Shown one piece after another: positions 8,499 to 16,800 of a stretch of 64,000 bases of DNA. The notes under the pieces were generated by a model. It worked only from the letters and a program-made list of their open reading frames with translations. It did not search any database and was not told the origin of the DNA. A program made the translations under genes and the position numbers. Numbering within the stretch: position 1 is the first letter of the stretch; each line of letters starts with the position of its first letter. The stretch lies in the NCBI GenBank assembly GCA_016840385.1, contig JAEOSL010000004.1, positions 1-64,000 of the forward strand. Reading direction: 5' to 3'. This DNA comes from Candidatus Thorarchaeota archaeon. Lineage in GTDB: Archaea; Asgardarchaeota; Thorarchaeia; Thorarchaeales; Thorarchaeaceae.

Positions 8499-9578
8499 AT
8501 GAGTGGTTCTACTGGATTTAGAAACCCTAGATATGCAGAAGCGGTCACTAAAGAAATTAAATCTAGAGGAGAAGGTAAGCAACTACGTATCATTCATGTT
8601 TGTGGAACACATGAAGATACAATCAGCCAGCATGGACTCAGATCACTTCTCCCTGAAGGCCTCAATCTGGTTGCCGGTCCAGGTTGTCCTGTTTGTGTTT
8701 GTGCGGCAGAAGACGTGGATATGGCTATCGAACTAGCTCGTCAAGGTCACATCATCACAACCTTTGGCGATATGTTTCGAGTTCCCTCAACAGAATCCTC
8801 CCTCGCGAAAGAGCGAACAAAGGGTGCGGATGTTAGAATAGTCTACGGAGTTAGTGAAGCAGTAGAAATTGCAAAAAAGAATCCTGAGAAAGAGGTAGTG
8901 TTCATCGGAGCTGGGTTTGAAACCACTGCGCCCACATTAGCGCTTGAGCTAATACGAAAACCACCATCTAACTTCTCGATATTAACATCACTCAAGATAG
9001 TTCCTCCCGCAATGGATTTACTTGTAGAGATTGAAGGGTTTGATGTTGATGGATTCATAATTCCAGGTCATGTGTGTGCCATTGTTGGAACTGATGTTTT
9101 CCAACCCTTTGCTGAGAAAACCAATACTCCCTGTGTCGCTGCAGGTTTTGAACCACTTGATGTTCTCGAAGCAATCAGAATGATTTTGGTTCAGCTTGAT
9201 GAAGGTCGGGCAGATTCTGAGAACGAATACACTCGTGTTGTTCGTCCTGAAGGAAACCTTGCAGCACAGAAAGTTCTGAATCAAGCATTTCGTATTGGTG
9301 ATGCGCCCTGGAGAGGTCTCGGGATTATTCCAAAATCAGGATACTTCATCAGAGAAGAATTTGCTGACCATGATGCGAGAGTCAAATTTGACTTTCCCGA
9401 AATTGAATCTGTGGATCTCCTACCAGGATGCAGGTGCCATGAAGTTATCTTAGGAATGGTGGACCCACTAGATTGCAAGTTATTTGGAAAAAAATGCACC
9501 CCAATGGAACCGTATGGTCCATGTATGGTAGGTCATGAGGGGACATGCAGAATCCGTCATGAGAATGTAGAGTTATGA
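8499..9578 (+). CDS. hypD: Hydrogenase maturation protein HypD
   Basis: HypD is the iron-sulfur scaffold on which the Fe(CN)2CO part of the [NiFe]-hydrogenase active site is assembled with HypC. Visible features are the N-terminal HVCGTHEDT motif, GPGCPVCV, the GAGFETTAP motif and the C-terminal cysteine set (GCRCHEVILG, CKLFGKKCTP, GPCMVGHEGTC) that holds the [4Fe-4S] cluster. About 359 residues, the usual length. ATG 8499 is chosen because AGGT lies 9 bases upstream; a TTG at 8490 adds only three residues. No other hyp gene or hydrogenase large subunit is adjacent, but HdrA and MvhD homologues in the window fit with a hydrogenase elsewhere in the genome. Confidence 0.95.
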   Translation: MSGSTGFRNPRYAEAVTKEIKSRGEGKQLRIIHVCGTHEDTISQHGLRSLLPEGLNLVAGPGCPVCVCAAEDVDMAIELARQGHIITTFGDMFRVPSTESSLAKERTKGADVRIVYGVSEAVEIAKKNPEKEVVFIGAGFETTAPTLALELIRKPPSNFSILTSLKIVPPAMDLLVEIEGFDVDGFIIPGHVCAIVGTDVFQPFAEKTNTPCVAAGFEPLDVLEAIRMILVQLDEGRADSENEYTRVVRPEGNLAAQKVLNQAFRIGDAPWRGLGIIPKSGYFIREEFADHDARVKFDFPEIESVDLLPGCRCHEVILGMVDPLDCKLFGKKCTPMEPYGPCMVGHEGTCRIRHENVEL

Positions 9579-9590
9579 AAATAAAATAAG

Positions 9591-9699
9591 AGGGGAAAGC
9601 CTGCAAACTCTCCAAAGTGATAAGAAGGAGAGTATGGGTCCATTCTTGGCATAATGGGGGCGTCCAACGACAATGGCTGAGAGTGCAGATCTTTCCCTT
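9591..9699 (+). ncRNA. Candidate structured RNA between hypD and mobA
   Basis: The 185-base gap between two convergent genes folds into a long closing helix: 9591-9599 pairs with 9691-9699 (AGGGGAAAG with CTTTCCCTT, one G-T pair), followed after a small internal loop by CTGCA (9601-9605) with TGCAG (9684-9688). Inside, ACTCTCC (9607-9613) can pair perfectly with GGAGAGT (9627-9633), or CTCTC (9608-9612) can extend the closing helix by pairing with GAGAG (9679-9683); the two folds exclude each other. A third hairpin pairs CCATT (9640-9644) with AATGG (9653-9657). An A/T-rich tract (AAATAAAATAAG) immediately precedes it. Strand is assumed. No known RNA family was recognised. Confidence 0.4.
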
Positions 9700-9763
9700 G
9701 TTATACTATAAGGGACGAAGTAACAAAAGTGCGCTTGTGTTCCAACAGACAGTTAGTTAGAGG

Positions 9764-10384
9764 TCACTTACGCTTCAATTTTCTCTCTGCGTCTTTGAGT
9801 TCCTTTGGAGTATTAAAGTTCAGAAATGTGTCTAACTCAGGGTCAAATTGGTTGAGAGTTTCAGTGGAAACATAAAGGACATGCTGGATTCTATCAAGAA
9901 GGTCGCTCATCTTACGCAATCCTTTCTCCATAACATCCAATCCAAGTGCATATGCATGTTCAGCATGATATACCGAGTGAAGTGGTTCAATGTATCCAGA
10001 TGGCCATGATGGAACTATTGCGCCATGTCCAGTCCTAAGACGAATAAGCATTTTTATGAGATCTGGCTCAGCCAATGGAGCATCAACCGGTAATAGAACA
10101 ACATGAGAAGTTTCTGTATGCTCAAAGGCAGTAAGGGCACCTGTCAGAGCACACTTTGGTTCTCCTTCAGGATCAGTAACGATTTTCGTATTCTTAACAT
10201 GCGGCTTGAGGTTCTTTTCCTGCGCGTCATCAGAAACAACAACAAGAATTGTGGAGGAGATTTTTCGTGCAATATCTAGCATATGCGATATGAGTGGTCT
10301 CCCCTGAAACTCGGCGAGTGCTTTGTCTGAACCAAATCGCTTTGACGAGCCACCTGCAACGATAGCCACGGTAATGTCGTTCAT
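9764..10384 (-). CDS. mobA: Molybdenum cofactor guanylyltransferase MobA-like
   Basis: Nucleotidyltransferase expected to join GMP (or another nucleotide) to molybdopterin, making a dinucleotide Mo/W cofactor. The N-terminal VAIVAGGSSKRFGSDKAL is the GT-A nucleotide-binding motif (LxGGxSxRxGxDK) of MobA; VVLLPVDAPLAEPDLI supplies the metal-binding Asp. About 206 residues from ATG 10384; a TTG at 10408 would add 8 residues. Family resemblance alone does not exclude a related transferase such as MobA-like CofC or CTP-dependent MocA. It follows the HdrA homologue on the same strand and may be co-transcribed. The cofactor link fits the aldehyde oxidoreductase and MoaD-like genes at 46.8-50.9 kb. 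Confidence 0.85.
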   Translation of the reverse strand: MNDITVAIVAGGSSKRFGSDKALAEFQGRPLISHMLDIARKISSTILVVVSDDAQEKNLKPHVKNTKIVTDPEGEPKCALTGALTAFEHTETSHVVLLPVDAPLAEPDLIKMLIRLRTGHGAIVPSWPSGYIEPLHSVYHAEHAYALGLDVMEKGLRKMSDLLDRIQHVLYVSTETLNQFDPELDTFLNFNTPKELKDAERKLKRK

Positions 10385-10432
10385 ATTTTGTAATGTTTCC
10401 TGCGACAAATTCGATTCAAGATAATTTCTTAC

Positions 10433-12406
10433 CTATAGTGATTCTTCACGAGCTGCGAGATATTCTGTTATCATAGCAGCAATCTGTCCGTCAGTATAGT
10501 GCTGTGAAGCAATTGCACCACTTGCACATGTCGACGTACAGGTTCCACAACCCTTGCACAATGCAGGATTGACCTCAGCATGGCCTCTTTCATTAAGAGA
10601 TATTGCATTGTAGGGACAGACAGAGATACAAACTTCGCATCCAGCACACTTGTCTTCATCAACAACGGAGAAGTAGGGATCCACTGTAATCTTACCCTTC
10701 CCCATAAGTGCCATTGCACCAGATGATGCAGCTTTGGCTTGAGCAACAGTATCAGGAATATCCTTTGGACCTTGTGCCATGCCTGCCACAAATATCCCAT
10801 CATTAAATGAATCAACAGGGCGTAGTTTGGGATGTGCTTCCAGTAAGAATCCGTCGGGAGAAAGACTAAGGTTTAGAGCGTGTGAAACCTTCTTAGTTGA
10901 TTCAGGTGCAACAACTCCAGTTGAAAGAACAACGAGGTCCACATCTGTGAGCTGGATTGGTTTTCCTAGAAGGGTATCTTCACCTCGCACCATCAGGCTC
11001 TTGGTTTCGTCGTCTTGATGCACTTCTCCTACTCTTCCACGAACGAAAATAACGCCTGCTTTTGCTGTGCTCTCATAGAATTCTTCGTACCCTTTACCGA
11101 AGGTTCTGAGGTCAATATAGAAGATGTAGACATCGATGCCAGTCTTATCGCGAATCATTCGAGCTTGCTTGATAGCAGTCATGCAACAAACTCGTGAGCA
11201 GTACTTGTTAGCGAGTTCATCACGACTACCAACACATTGGACATAGACTATCTTCTTTGGTTTCTTAAGGTCGGAGGGTCTCACAACATAACCCTGCGTG
11301 GGTCCTGCAGAGCTGAGCATACGTTCAACTTCACCAATATTGACAACATTTGGAAATTCACCAAAGCCATACTCTGGTTTACCTGTTGCATCAAATAACT
11401 CGAATCCTGTTGAAACGATAATGGTACCAACTTCGACCTCGATGATTCTTTCCACATCATCGTAGTTGATAGCTCCAGCCTCACACTTGTCCTTACACTT
11501 CCCACATCGAACTGCATCAACACCTAGACAGTTTTCCATGTCAAGGAGGTATGCTGAAGGAACTGCCTGTGCAAAGGGGATGTAAATCGCTTTCCTATAG
11601 GATAGACGAGCTTCGAACTGAGCAGGAATGTCAACTGGACAAATCTCACTGCAGTCTCCACATGAGGTACAAGTATCGAGGTCAACATATCTTGGATGCT
11701 GTTTGATCTTTACCTTGAAGTTCCCAACAAATCCATCTACTGATTCTACCTCAGCAAGTGTTAGTAGGTCGATATTGGGATGTACATCAATCTCAGCCAT
11801 ACGAGGTGTGAGGATGCAACTAGAACAATCTAGTGTCGGGAACGTTTTGTCCCAACGAGCCATCTTACCTCCAATACTGGGTTCCTTCTCCACAAGGTAA
11901 ACTTTGAATCCAGCATTAGCAAGATCTAGAGCTGCGCTGATTCCAGCAATGCCAGCACCTATGATGAGCGTTGATTTTGTTATCAAAACCTCTGGTTCTT
12001 CTAGAGGTACAAGTAGTCGTGTCCGTGCAATAGCCATTCGGATAAGATCGATGGCTTTCTCAGTGGCTGCTTCAGGGTCATCAGAATGAATCCAAGAGTC
12101 ATGCTCTCGAATGTTTGCAATCTCTAGAAGATATGGATTGAGTCCTGCTTCACGCATTGCCTGTCGAAATGTAGGTTCATGCATTCTTGGACTACATGCT
12201 GCGATAACGACTCCATCAAGCCGACTATTTTTGATGTAGTCCTTCAAGATAAGTTGACCAGGCTTGGAACACACATACTTGTAATCTTCAATTACCTCAA
12301 CATTTGGTAACTCGTGGATGGCTTCCGTGACTTTTTCAATATCAACAACGCCAGCGATGTTACTTCCACAGTGGCAGATGAAGACGCCAATCTTCTTTTC
12401 AGACAT
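10433..12406 (-). CDS. hdrA: Heterodisulfide reductase subunit A homologue (HdrA)
   Basis: Large FAD iron-sulfur protein (657 aa from ATG 12406) of the electron-bifurcating HdrABC-Mvh type. Order: N-terminal domain starting IGVFICHCG with cysteines to about residue 90; FAD-binding GAGIAGISAALDLANAG (about 150) followed by the HdrA cysteine motif around LDCSSC; an inserted ferredoxin region CTSCGDCSEICP and CGKCKDKC; the CVGSRDE...YCSRVCC motif; and a C-terminal 2[4Fe-4S] ferredoxin (CAGCEVCISVCP, CKGCGTCTSTC). The ATG at 12406 has GAGGA 8-9 bases upstream; upstream TTG/ATG codons lack support. No HdrB or HdrC is adjacent. All cluster ligands visible are Cys, whereas some methanogens use selenocysteine in HdrA. 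Confidence 0.93.
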   Translation of the reverse strand: MSEKKIGVFICHCGSNIAGVVDIEKVTEAIHELPNVEVIEDYKYVCSKPGQLILKDYIKNSRLDGVVIAACSPRMHEPTFRQAMREAGLNPYLLEIANIREHDSWIHSDDPEAATEKAIDLIRMAIARTRLLVPLEEPEVLITKSTLIIGAGIAGISAALDLANAGFKVYLVEKEPSIGGKMARWDKTFPTLDCSSCILTPRMAEIDVHPNIDLLTLAEVESVDGFVGNFKVKIKQHPRYVDLDTCTSCGDCSEICPVDIPAQFEARLSYRKAIYIPFAQAVPSAYLLDMENCLGVDAVRCGKCKDKCEAGAINYDDVERIIEVEVGTIIVSTGFELFDATGKPEYGFGEFPNVVNIGEVERMLSSAGPTQGYVVRPSDLKKPKKIVYVQCVGSRDELANKYCSRVCCMTAIKQARMIRDKTGIDVYIFYIDLRTFGKGYEEFYESTAKAGVIFVRGRVGEVHQDDETKSLMVRGEDTLLGKPIQLTDVDLVVLSTGVVAPESTKKVSHALNLSLSPDGFLLEAHPKLRPVDSFNDGIFVAGMAQGPKDIPDTVAQAKAASSGAMALMGKGKITVDPYFSVVDEDKCAGCEVCISVCPYNAISLNERGHAEVNPALCKGCGTCTSTCASGAIASQHYTDGQIAAMITEYLAAREESL

Positions 12407-12645
12407 TTTCTTTATCCTCGGATTCATTGCAGCGAAGTTTTTTGATGACAATACACATTGCCATCGGATACCTGCGCCGTCGAGTTAGGGCAATAAAGTG
12501 TTTCGGAGTAAAATTAACACTGCAATATCAGGAAGTTCCTAGGGTATTCTGAAATCTGAATGCTACTTTAGTCAATGTCTAGACTGTTACCACAAGCGTA
12601 AAAAGCCCGACTGGACCGAAGACACATAGATTTGGAGGTTACACC

Positions 12646-13419
12646 ATGTCTGGTAAGGTATGGAAATACATCACAGAAAAGATTGCATCGGATGGTGCTT
12701 GTCACTTCTCTTTACTAGATCCAGATCCTCTCTCAACCCGTATTGAGGATGTTGTTGAACAAGCCAAACTTGTACAAGATGCTGGAAGCGACGCCATTAT
12801 GATTGGAGGAAGTACAATCTTTGGTGTAATTGACGAATCCGTAGCGCAAATTAGTGAAGCTGTAGAGATACCCACCATTCTATTTCCAGGAAACATTACT
12901 GGTGTATCTGAACATGCAGATGCAATGTTCTTCATGTCTCTGTTGAATAGTACCAATCCGTACTGGATCATTGGAGCTCAAGCACTTGCTGCTCCAAAGG
13001 TCAAGATGACAGGCATTGAGGCAATACCCATGGCATATTTGATGGTAGCACCGGGAAAGACCGCTTCATGGATAGGTGATGCAAAACCATTCCTTCGAGA
13101 TAAGCCAAAGATTCCGGCTATGTATGCTATTGCTGCAGAATTATTGGGGATGAAGCTTGTGTACCTTGAAGCAGGTAGTGGTGCAGAAGGTGGAGGAGTT
13201 CCTCCAGAGATGATTAGCACAGTATCACAATTCATTGAGATACCAGTCATAACTGGTGGTGGTTTCAATGACAAAGAATCTGTTGTGAATGCTGTAAATG
13301 CAGGAGCCTCGATTGTCGTTCAGGGAACATACATCGAGAAACAAGTTCAACGGGATAAGGGTGAAGGTCTCAAGAAGATTGTCAAGGGACTCAAGGAAGC
13401 TGGCGCCAAGAGAGTTTAA
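12646..13419 (+). CDS. Geranylgeranylglyceryl phosphate synthase
   Basis: Prenyltransferase that makes the first ether bond of archaeal membrane lipids, joining sn-glycerol-1-phosphate and geranylgeranyl diphosphate. TIM-barrel of 257 residues with family motifs: HFSLLDPDP (metal and substrate), AIMIGGST, ILFPGNITG, YLEAGSGAEGG and VITGGGFND, with phosphate-binding GG...AGAS near the C-terminus. Starts at an ATG preceded by GGAGGT 6 bases away. Length and motifs fit the archaeal group II enzymes. It heads a run of same-strand genes (roadblock, aminopeptidase, TFB), with separate spacing that suggests individual promoters. Strong evidence that the source is an archaeon. Confidence 0.95.
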   Translation: MSGKVWKYITEKIASDGACHFSLLDPDPLSTRIEDVVEQAKLVQDAGSDAIMIGGSTIFGVIDESVAQISEAVEIPTILFPGNITGVSEHADAMFFMSLLNSTNPYWIIGAQALAAPKVKMTGIEAIPMAYLMVAPGKTASWIGDAKPFLRDKPKIPAMYAIAAELLGMKLVYLEAGSGAEGGGVPPEMISTVSQFIEIPVITGGGFNDKESVVNAVNAGASIVVQGTYIEKQVQRDKGEGLKKIVKGLKEAGAKRV

Positions 13420-13468
13420 ATACTTGGCACCCCTTTTGATGCTCAACTCCTTGGAGGTTTGCTGAACC

Positions 13469-13864
13469 ATGTCATCAAAGACTGAAATGTTGAAAGAACT
13501 TCTTTTAGATTTGAGTAGAGCCTCTCAAGGTAATGTACAAGCTAGTGCAATCATATCAAAATCGCAGGGGCTTACAATCCACTCCCATTATCCAGATGGT
13601 ATGGATGACAAGAAGATCCCCGATGAAGATGTAATTGCTGGAAGGTCCACACAAATCCAAGAAGCCACTCGAAAAGTGTTCAAACAACTCAAGCGGGGTC
13701 CGTTGATCAGGATGCTGATTGAAGGTGAGAGTGGGTACATCATCATATGTGATGCGGGGGATGACGCAATTCTGGTCGTGCTCACAAACAAGCGAGCCAA
13801 CATTGGATACATGTTTTTCTCAATGTCACGAACTGCACGACGTATTGAACAGGTGCTTTTCTAA
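13469..13864 (+). CDS. Roadblock/LC7-domain protein
   Basis: A single roadblock/LC7 domain of 131 residues. The pattern is an N-terminal helix (KTEMLKELLLDLSRAS), a strand with SAIISKSQGLTIHSH, a long middle helix (RSTQIQEATRKVFKQL), two strands around GPLIRMLIEGESGYIIICDAGDDAILVVLT and a C-terminal helix. Roadblock proteins form dimers that bind Ras-like GTPases and regulate them (MglB in bacteria; Ragulator and dynein light chains in eukaryotes), and Asgard archaea have many. The gene has its own GGAGGT and an upstream TTTAAATA element. The only GTPase in the window is at 53.2 kb, so the partner is unknown. Confidence 0.8.
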   Translation: MSSKTEMLKELLLDLSRASQGNVQASAIISKSQGLTIHSHYPDGMDDKKIPDEDVIAGRSTQIQEATRKVFKQLKRGPLIRMLIEGESGYIIICDAGDDAILVVLTNKRANIGYMFFSMSRTARRIEQVLF

Positions 13865-13929
13865 GTGTTAGTCCCATCGTCACTTTTATCAATCCACTAA
13901 ATGAGAAGCAATAAGGTCAGTGATTCATT

Positions 13930-14862
13930 GTGTCAGAAGAAAAACCCAAAGAAAACGGAACTGATGAAGAAGAAGTAGACAATTGGGATAAATGGCGTCG
14001 TGCTGGAGTTATAGCCAAAGAGGCACTTGCTCTCGCACGCCCAATGATTGAGCCCGGTGCAAAGGTCCTTGACATCATCAATACTGTCGAAGACCATATC
14101 CGAGCTAACTCGTCAGGAACCTCATTTCCCTGTAATGTTTCAATGAATAATATCGCAGCTCACTATACATCTCCTCTCAATGACGAGACCGTAATAGAAG
14201 AAGGAAACCTAGTTACTGTCGACTGTGGATCACATGTAGATGGTTGTATTGCAGATACAGCTTTCACTGTTGCATTAAATCCCGACCATGAAGCACTTGT
14301 CAAAGCCGCAGAAACTGCAACGAAAGTAGCAATCAGAATGATGAGACCTGGTGCAAAACTGAACACTATTGGTGCACTCATCGAGGACACAATTACAAGC
14401 GCAGGATTTCAACCAATCAAGCAACTTACAGGACATCAACTGAAAGAGTATGAACTTCATGCTGAAAAACAGGTACCATGTGTAGGTGGAAAATCAGAAG
14501 TCCTTGTTGAAGAGGGAGAGATCTATGCAATCGAAACCTTTGCCAGTACAGGTTCTGGGAATATATCGGATCTACCAAATCCTTCAATCTATCAACTTCT
14601 ACCAGTGAGAGTACCAGTCCGATTCAAAGGTTCGAAGCAATTCCTCGGTATTGCTAGAAAGGAGTACAAGGAATTCCCCTTTGCAGAACGTTGGTTGGCA
14701 GAACGTATGAAGCATGCAACTCTCAAAATGGCAATCAAAGAGCTCAGACAGAACGGGGCTCTCTTTGGTCACAGTATCCTAGCTGAAGAAAAAGGTGAAT
14801 TTGTATCTCAGCATGAGCATACAATCATCATTACAGAGAAGGGGCACGAGCAGACCACATAA
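13930..14862 (+). CDS. map: Methionine aminopeptidase, type II
   Basis: Dinuclear metalloenzyme that removes the initiator methionine from new proteins. The five expected metal ligands are visible at the spacing of archaeal/eukaryotic type II enzymes: D98 (VTVDCG), D109 (IADTAF), H169 (TGHQ), E202 (YAIETF) and a C-terminal Glu in SQHEHT, with the substrate-binding H78 in AAHYTSP. 310 residues; the type II insertion lies between about 200 and 265. GTG start with AAGGT about 11 bases upstream. The charged N-terminal 20 residues are an extra tail. Confidence 0.95.
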   Translation: MSEEKPKENGTDEEEVDNWDKWRRAGVIAKEALALARPMIEPGAKVLDIINTVEDHIRANSSGTSFPCNVSMNNIAAHYTSPLNDETVIEEGNLVTVDCGSHVDGCIADTAFTVALNPDHEALVKAAETATKVAIRMMRPGAKLNTIGALIEDTITSAGFQPIKQLTGHQLKEYELHAEKQVPCVGGKSEVLVEEGEIYAIETFASTGSGNISDLPNPSIYQLLPVRVPVRFKGSKQFLGIARKEYKEFPFAERWLAERMKHATLKMAIKELRQNGALFGHSILAEEKGEFVSQHEHTIIITEKGHEQTT

Positions 14863-14917
14863 ACTGGATAATTAAGACTTAGGAACGCGTCGAACAGAAG
14901 TACACGTTTCTCAGAAG

Positions 14918-14925
14918 TATTAAAA
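14918..14925 (+). promoter_or_regulatory. TATA box of the first TFB gene
   Basis: TATTAAAA, 109 bases before the TFB start codon. A start site about 26 bases downstream (near 14948) would give a leader of about 85 bases. Confidence 0.4.
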
Positions 14926-14934
14926 GAGAATTTT

Positions 14935-14954
14935 CCCACAAGCTTAGTTGTGGG
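14935..14954. promoter_or_regulatory. Inverted repeat at the predicted TFB start site (possible operator)
   Basis: CCCACAA-GCTTAG-TTGTGGG is a perfect 7-bp inverted repeat centred near 14945, overlapping the start site predicted from the TATA box. It could be an operator for a dimeric repressor or a 5' hairpin in the transcript. A second small inverted repeat (GTCAT/ATGAC, 14967-14983) follows in the leader. Function is inferred from position. Confidence 0.4.
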
Positions 14955-15033
14955 TCCCGGGAGACTGTCATCGGTACAATGACTTGGCAGGGAATACTGG
15001 CGGTCATGTCCGGCGCCAACAAAAGGAGGAGAG

Positions 15034-16008
15034 ATGTTGGACCGTATGCGAAGTACCGAAAGGAAGAAGGATGCTGGTATTGAGCCAATAATCGAACCGA
15101 AATCGTGCCCTGAGTGTCAATCTAATTCTGTGGTTGAGGATATTTCTCGAGGAGAAAGAGTATGTGGCGGTTGTGGTTTAGTTCTTTCAGATCATCGCAT
15201 TGATACAGGTGCAGAATGGCGTGCGTTTAGTGCAGAAGAGAGTGATGCACGAAGTAGAGTTGGAGCTCCTGTCCGATATACAGTTCATGATAAGGGACTT
15301 TCCACTGTCATTGATTGGCGAGATAGAGACACGTCAGGAAAGAAACTTAGCCCAACACGTAGGTCAGAAATTTACAGGTTGCGCAAATGGCAGATCAGAA
15401 GTCGGGTTCATTCGAGCATGGATAGGAACTTGGCTCAGGCAATGAGCGAGCTGGAACGGCTATCTTCACAACTTGGAATTCCAGGCCCTATCAGAGAGAC
15501 AGCCGCCTTATTGTATCGAAAATCTATAATCAAGAAATTAGTCCGTGGTCGATCAATTGAGGCCATGGTTGCAGCCACATTATATGCTGCTTGTAGAATC
15601 AGACAGAAACCAAGACCTCTGGACGAAATAGCAGATGCATCACGAGTTAATAGGAAGAAGTTGGGTCAATGTTATCGTCTTCTTCTTCGTAGTCTAGCAA
15701 TCAAAATCCCACTGTCTAGTCCTATAGATTACATCTCACGCTTTGCTTCAGAACTGGCACTTTCTAGCCCTGTACAATTGAGAACCGTGGAGATTCTTCG
15801 TCAGAGTAGAACTATGGGTCTTACAATTGGAAGAGACCCTCTTGGTCTTGCTGCAGCTGCAATCTATGTTGCATCGATTATGCTTGATGAAAGAAGAACA
15901 CAGCGAGAGATTGCTGAAGTTGCCAGGGTTACTGAGGTTACTGTTAGGAATCGGTACAAGGAGATTGTCCGGAAGCTCCAACTAGACACTATGATGAACC
16001 TCAGTTAG
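15034..16008 (+). CDS. tfb: Transcription initiation factor B (TFB)
   Basis: Archaeal TFIIB homologue that bridges TBP-bound promoters and RNA polymerase. Order: N-terminal zinc ribbon (CPECQS and CGGCGL, about residues 23-46), the B-reader/linker (IDTGAEWRAFSAEESDARSR), and two cyclin repeats (about 115-205 and 215-310), the second ending in the recognition helix ERRTQREIAEVARVTEVTVRNRY that contacts the BRE. 324 residues. The ATG at 15034 has AAAGGAGGA just upstream. A long leader with inverted repeats precedes it. A second TFB (34416-35354) is in the window; multiple TFBs usually mean promoter-selective regulation. Confidence 0.95.
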   Translation: MLDRMRSTERKKDAGIEPIIEPKSCPECQSNSVVEDISRGERVCGGCGLVLSDHRIDTGAEWRAFSAEESDARSRVGAPVRYTVHDKGLSTVIDWRDRDTSGKKLSPTRRSEIYRLRKWQIRSRVHSSMDRNLAQAMSELERLSSQLGIPGPIRETAALLYRKSIIKKLVRGRSIEAMVAATLYAACRIRQKPRPLDEIADASRVNRKKLGQCYRLLLRSLAIKIPLSSPIDYISRFASELALSSPVQLRTVEILRQSRTMGLTIGRDPLGLAAAAIYVASIMLDERRTQREIAEVARVTEVTVRNRYKEIVRKLQLDTMMNLS

Positions 16009-16326
16009 GAAGAAATCTAGCCCTCGAACCACTTGATATTGTGAGGATTTTGGTGTCTTTCTATGCCTTCCTCCATCTGTCGATATATTCAACTCTCTCA
16101 CTTTTGAGTTCACTACTTGAGTTCAACACTGTAAACGACGGGAATACTACCATCGCTCTTAGTATTAGCTAGAGCAAAGCAACAAGGAATAATGGCGAGG
16201 GCTGTCACCCATGGGAAATCGTTCGAAAATTAGGCATAGACTCGATGAGCTTGGGATAGTGACATTCCTAGTTTCCACTAGTTCTGTCAAATAAAAATCG
16301 GATATCCCCGAGGGGATAAAGATAGA
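16009..16326. other. Intergenic region of 318 bases with no gene recognised
   Basis: Lies between the convergent TFB and eIF1 genes. I see no ORF with coding character. It contains a hairpin-forming stretch (GCTCT 16155-16159 with AGAGC 16171-16175), a near-direct repeat TTGAGTTCA/TTTGAGTTCA near 16100-16125, and the eIF1 terminator hairpin at its right end. A small RNA is possible but unsupported. Confidence 0.4.
16293..16318 (-). terminator. Terminator of the eIF1 gene
   Basis: On the minus strand, just after the eIF1 stop, TATCCC-CTCG-GGGATA (16303-16318) forms a 6-bp stem with a tetraloop, followed by a T5 run (plus-strand AAAAA at 16293-16297). The position 9 bases after the stop supports it. 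Confidence 0.5.
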
Positions 16327-16671
16327 CTAACGTCTGCCTTTCCTTTGGAAAGTCCAATCGATCTGGACCATCTCTTCAGGGAATCCAAGTTTAGCAAGAA
16401 CGCCTCCAATGACACCTCTATGGTCTCCTTGAAGTTCAACATGACCATGCTTTGCTGCACCGCCACACGCTAGTTTACTTTTCAGCTTGGTTGCCAAGTC
16501 ACCAACGTCAATATTCTTGTCAAACCCTTCAACCACGGTCGTGAGCCTTCCCCACTTCCGTCTTTCAACCGTCACATTAATTCTTGCCTCTTCCTGTGCT
16601 ATGGTTTCACAGACACACAGGTCTTTTGGCAAGCCGCAATTGGCGCATATTCCGCCTTCGTCGTCACTCAC
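16327..16671 (-). CDS. Translation initiation factor eIF1/SUI1 homologue
   Basis: Archaeal eIF1 (SUI1) protein that helps start-codon selection on the small ribosomal subunit. The N-terminus carries the archaeal zinc knuckle CANCGLPKDLCVC (residues 9-21). The SUI1 core contains TTVVEGFDKNIDVGDLATKL, the basic KSKLACGGAAKHGHVELQGDH and GVIGGVLAKLGFP. 114 residues, typical. GTG start at 16671 with AGGAG about 10 bases upstream. Convergent with TFB and divergent from the radical SAM gene. Confidence 0.94.
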   Translation of the reverse strand: MSDDEGGICANCGLPKDLCVCETIAQEEARINVTVERRKWGRLTTVVEGFDKNIDVGDLATKLKSKLACGGAAKHGHVELQGDHRGVIGGVLAKLGFPEEMVQIDWTFQRKGRR

Positions 16672-16800
16672 GCAGTTTTGTACTCCTAAGATTTGGTTTT
16701 AGCAATGTACTGAGAGAGATAGGCCCGATGTGCCTTAAAAGTTATAGGACGAGGCGTTAGGCAAGAGTAAATAGCAGAATTCAACATTCTTTTCTTGGTC

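Noticed and set aside
9591..9699. RNase P RNA or SECIS element
   Set aside because: Too short for RNase P and its conserved region V is not found; the neighbouring genes are not selenoproteins.
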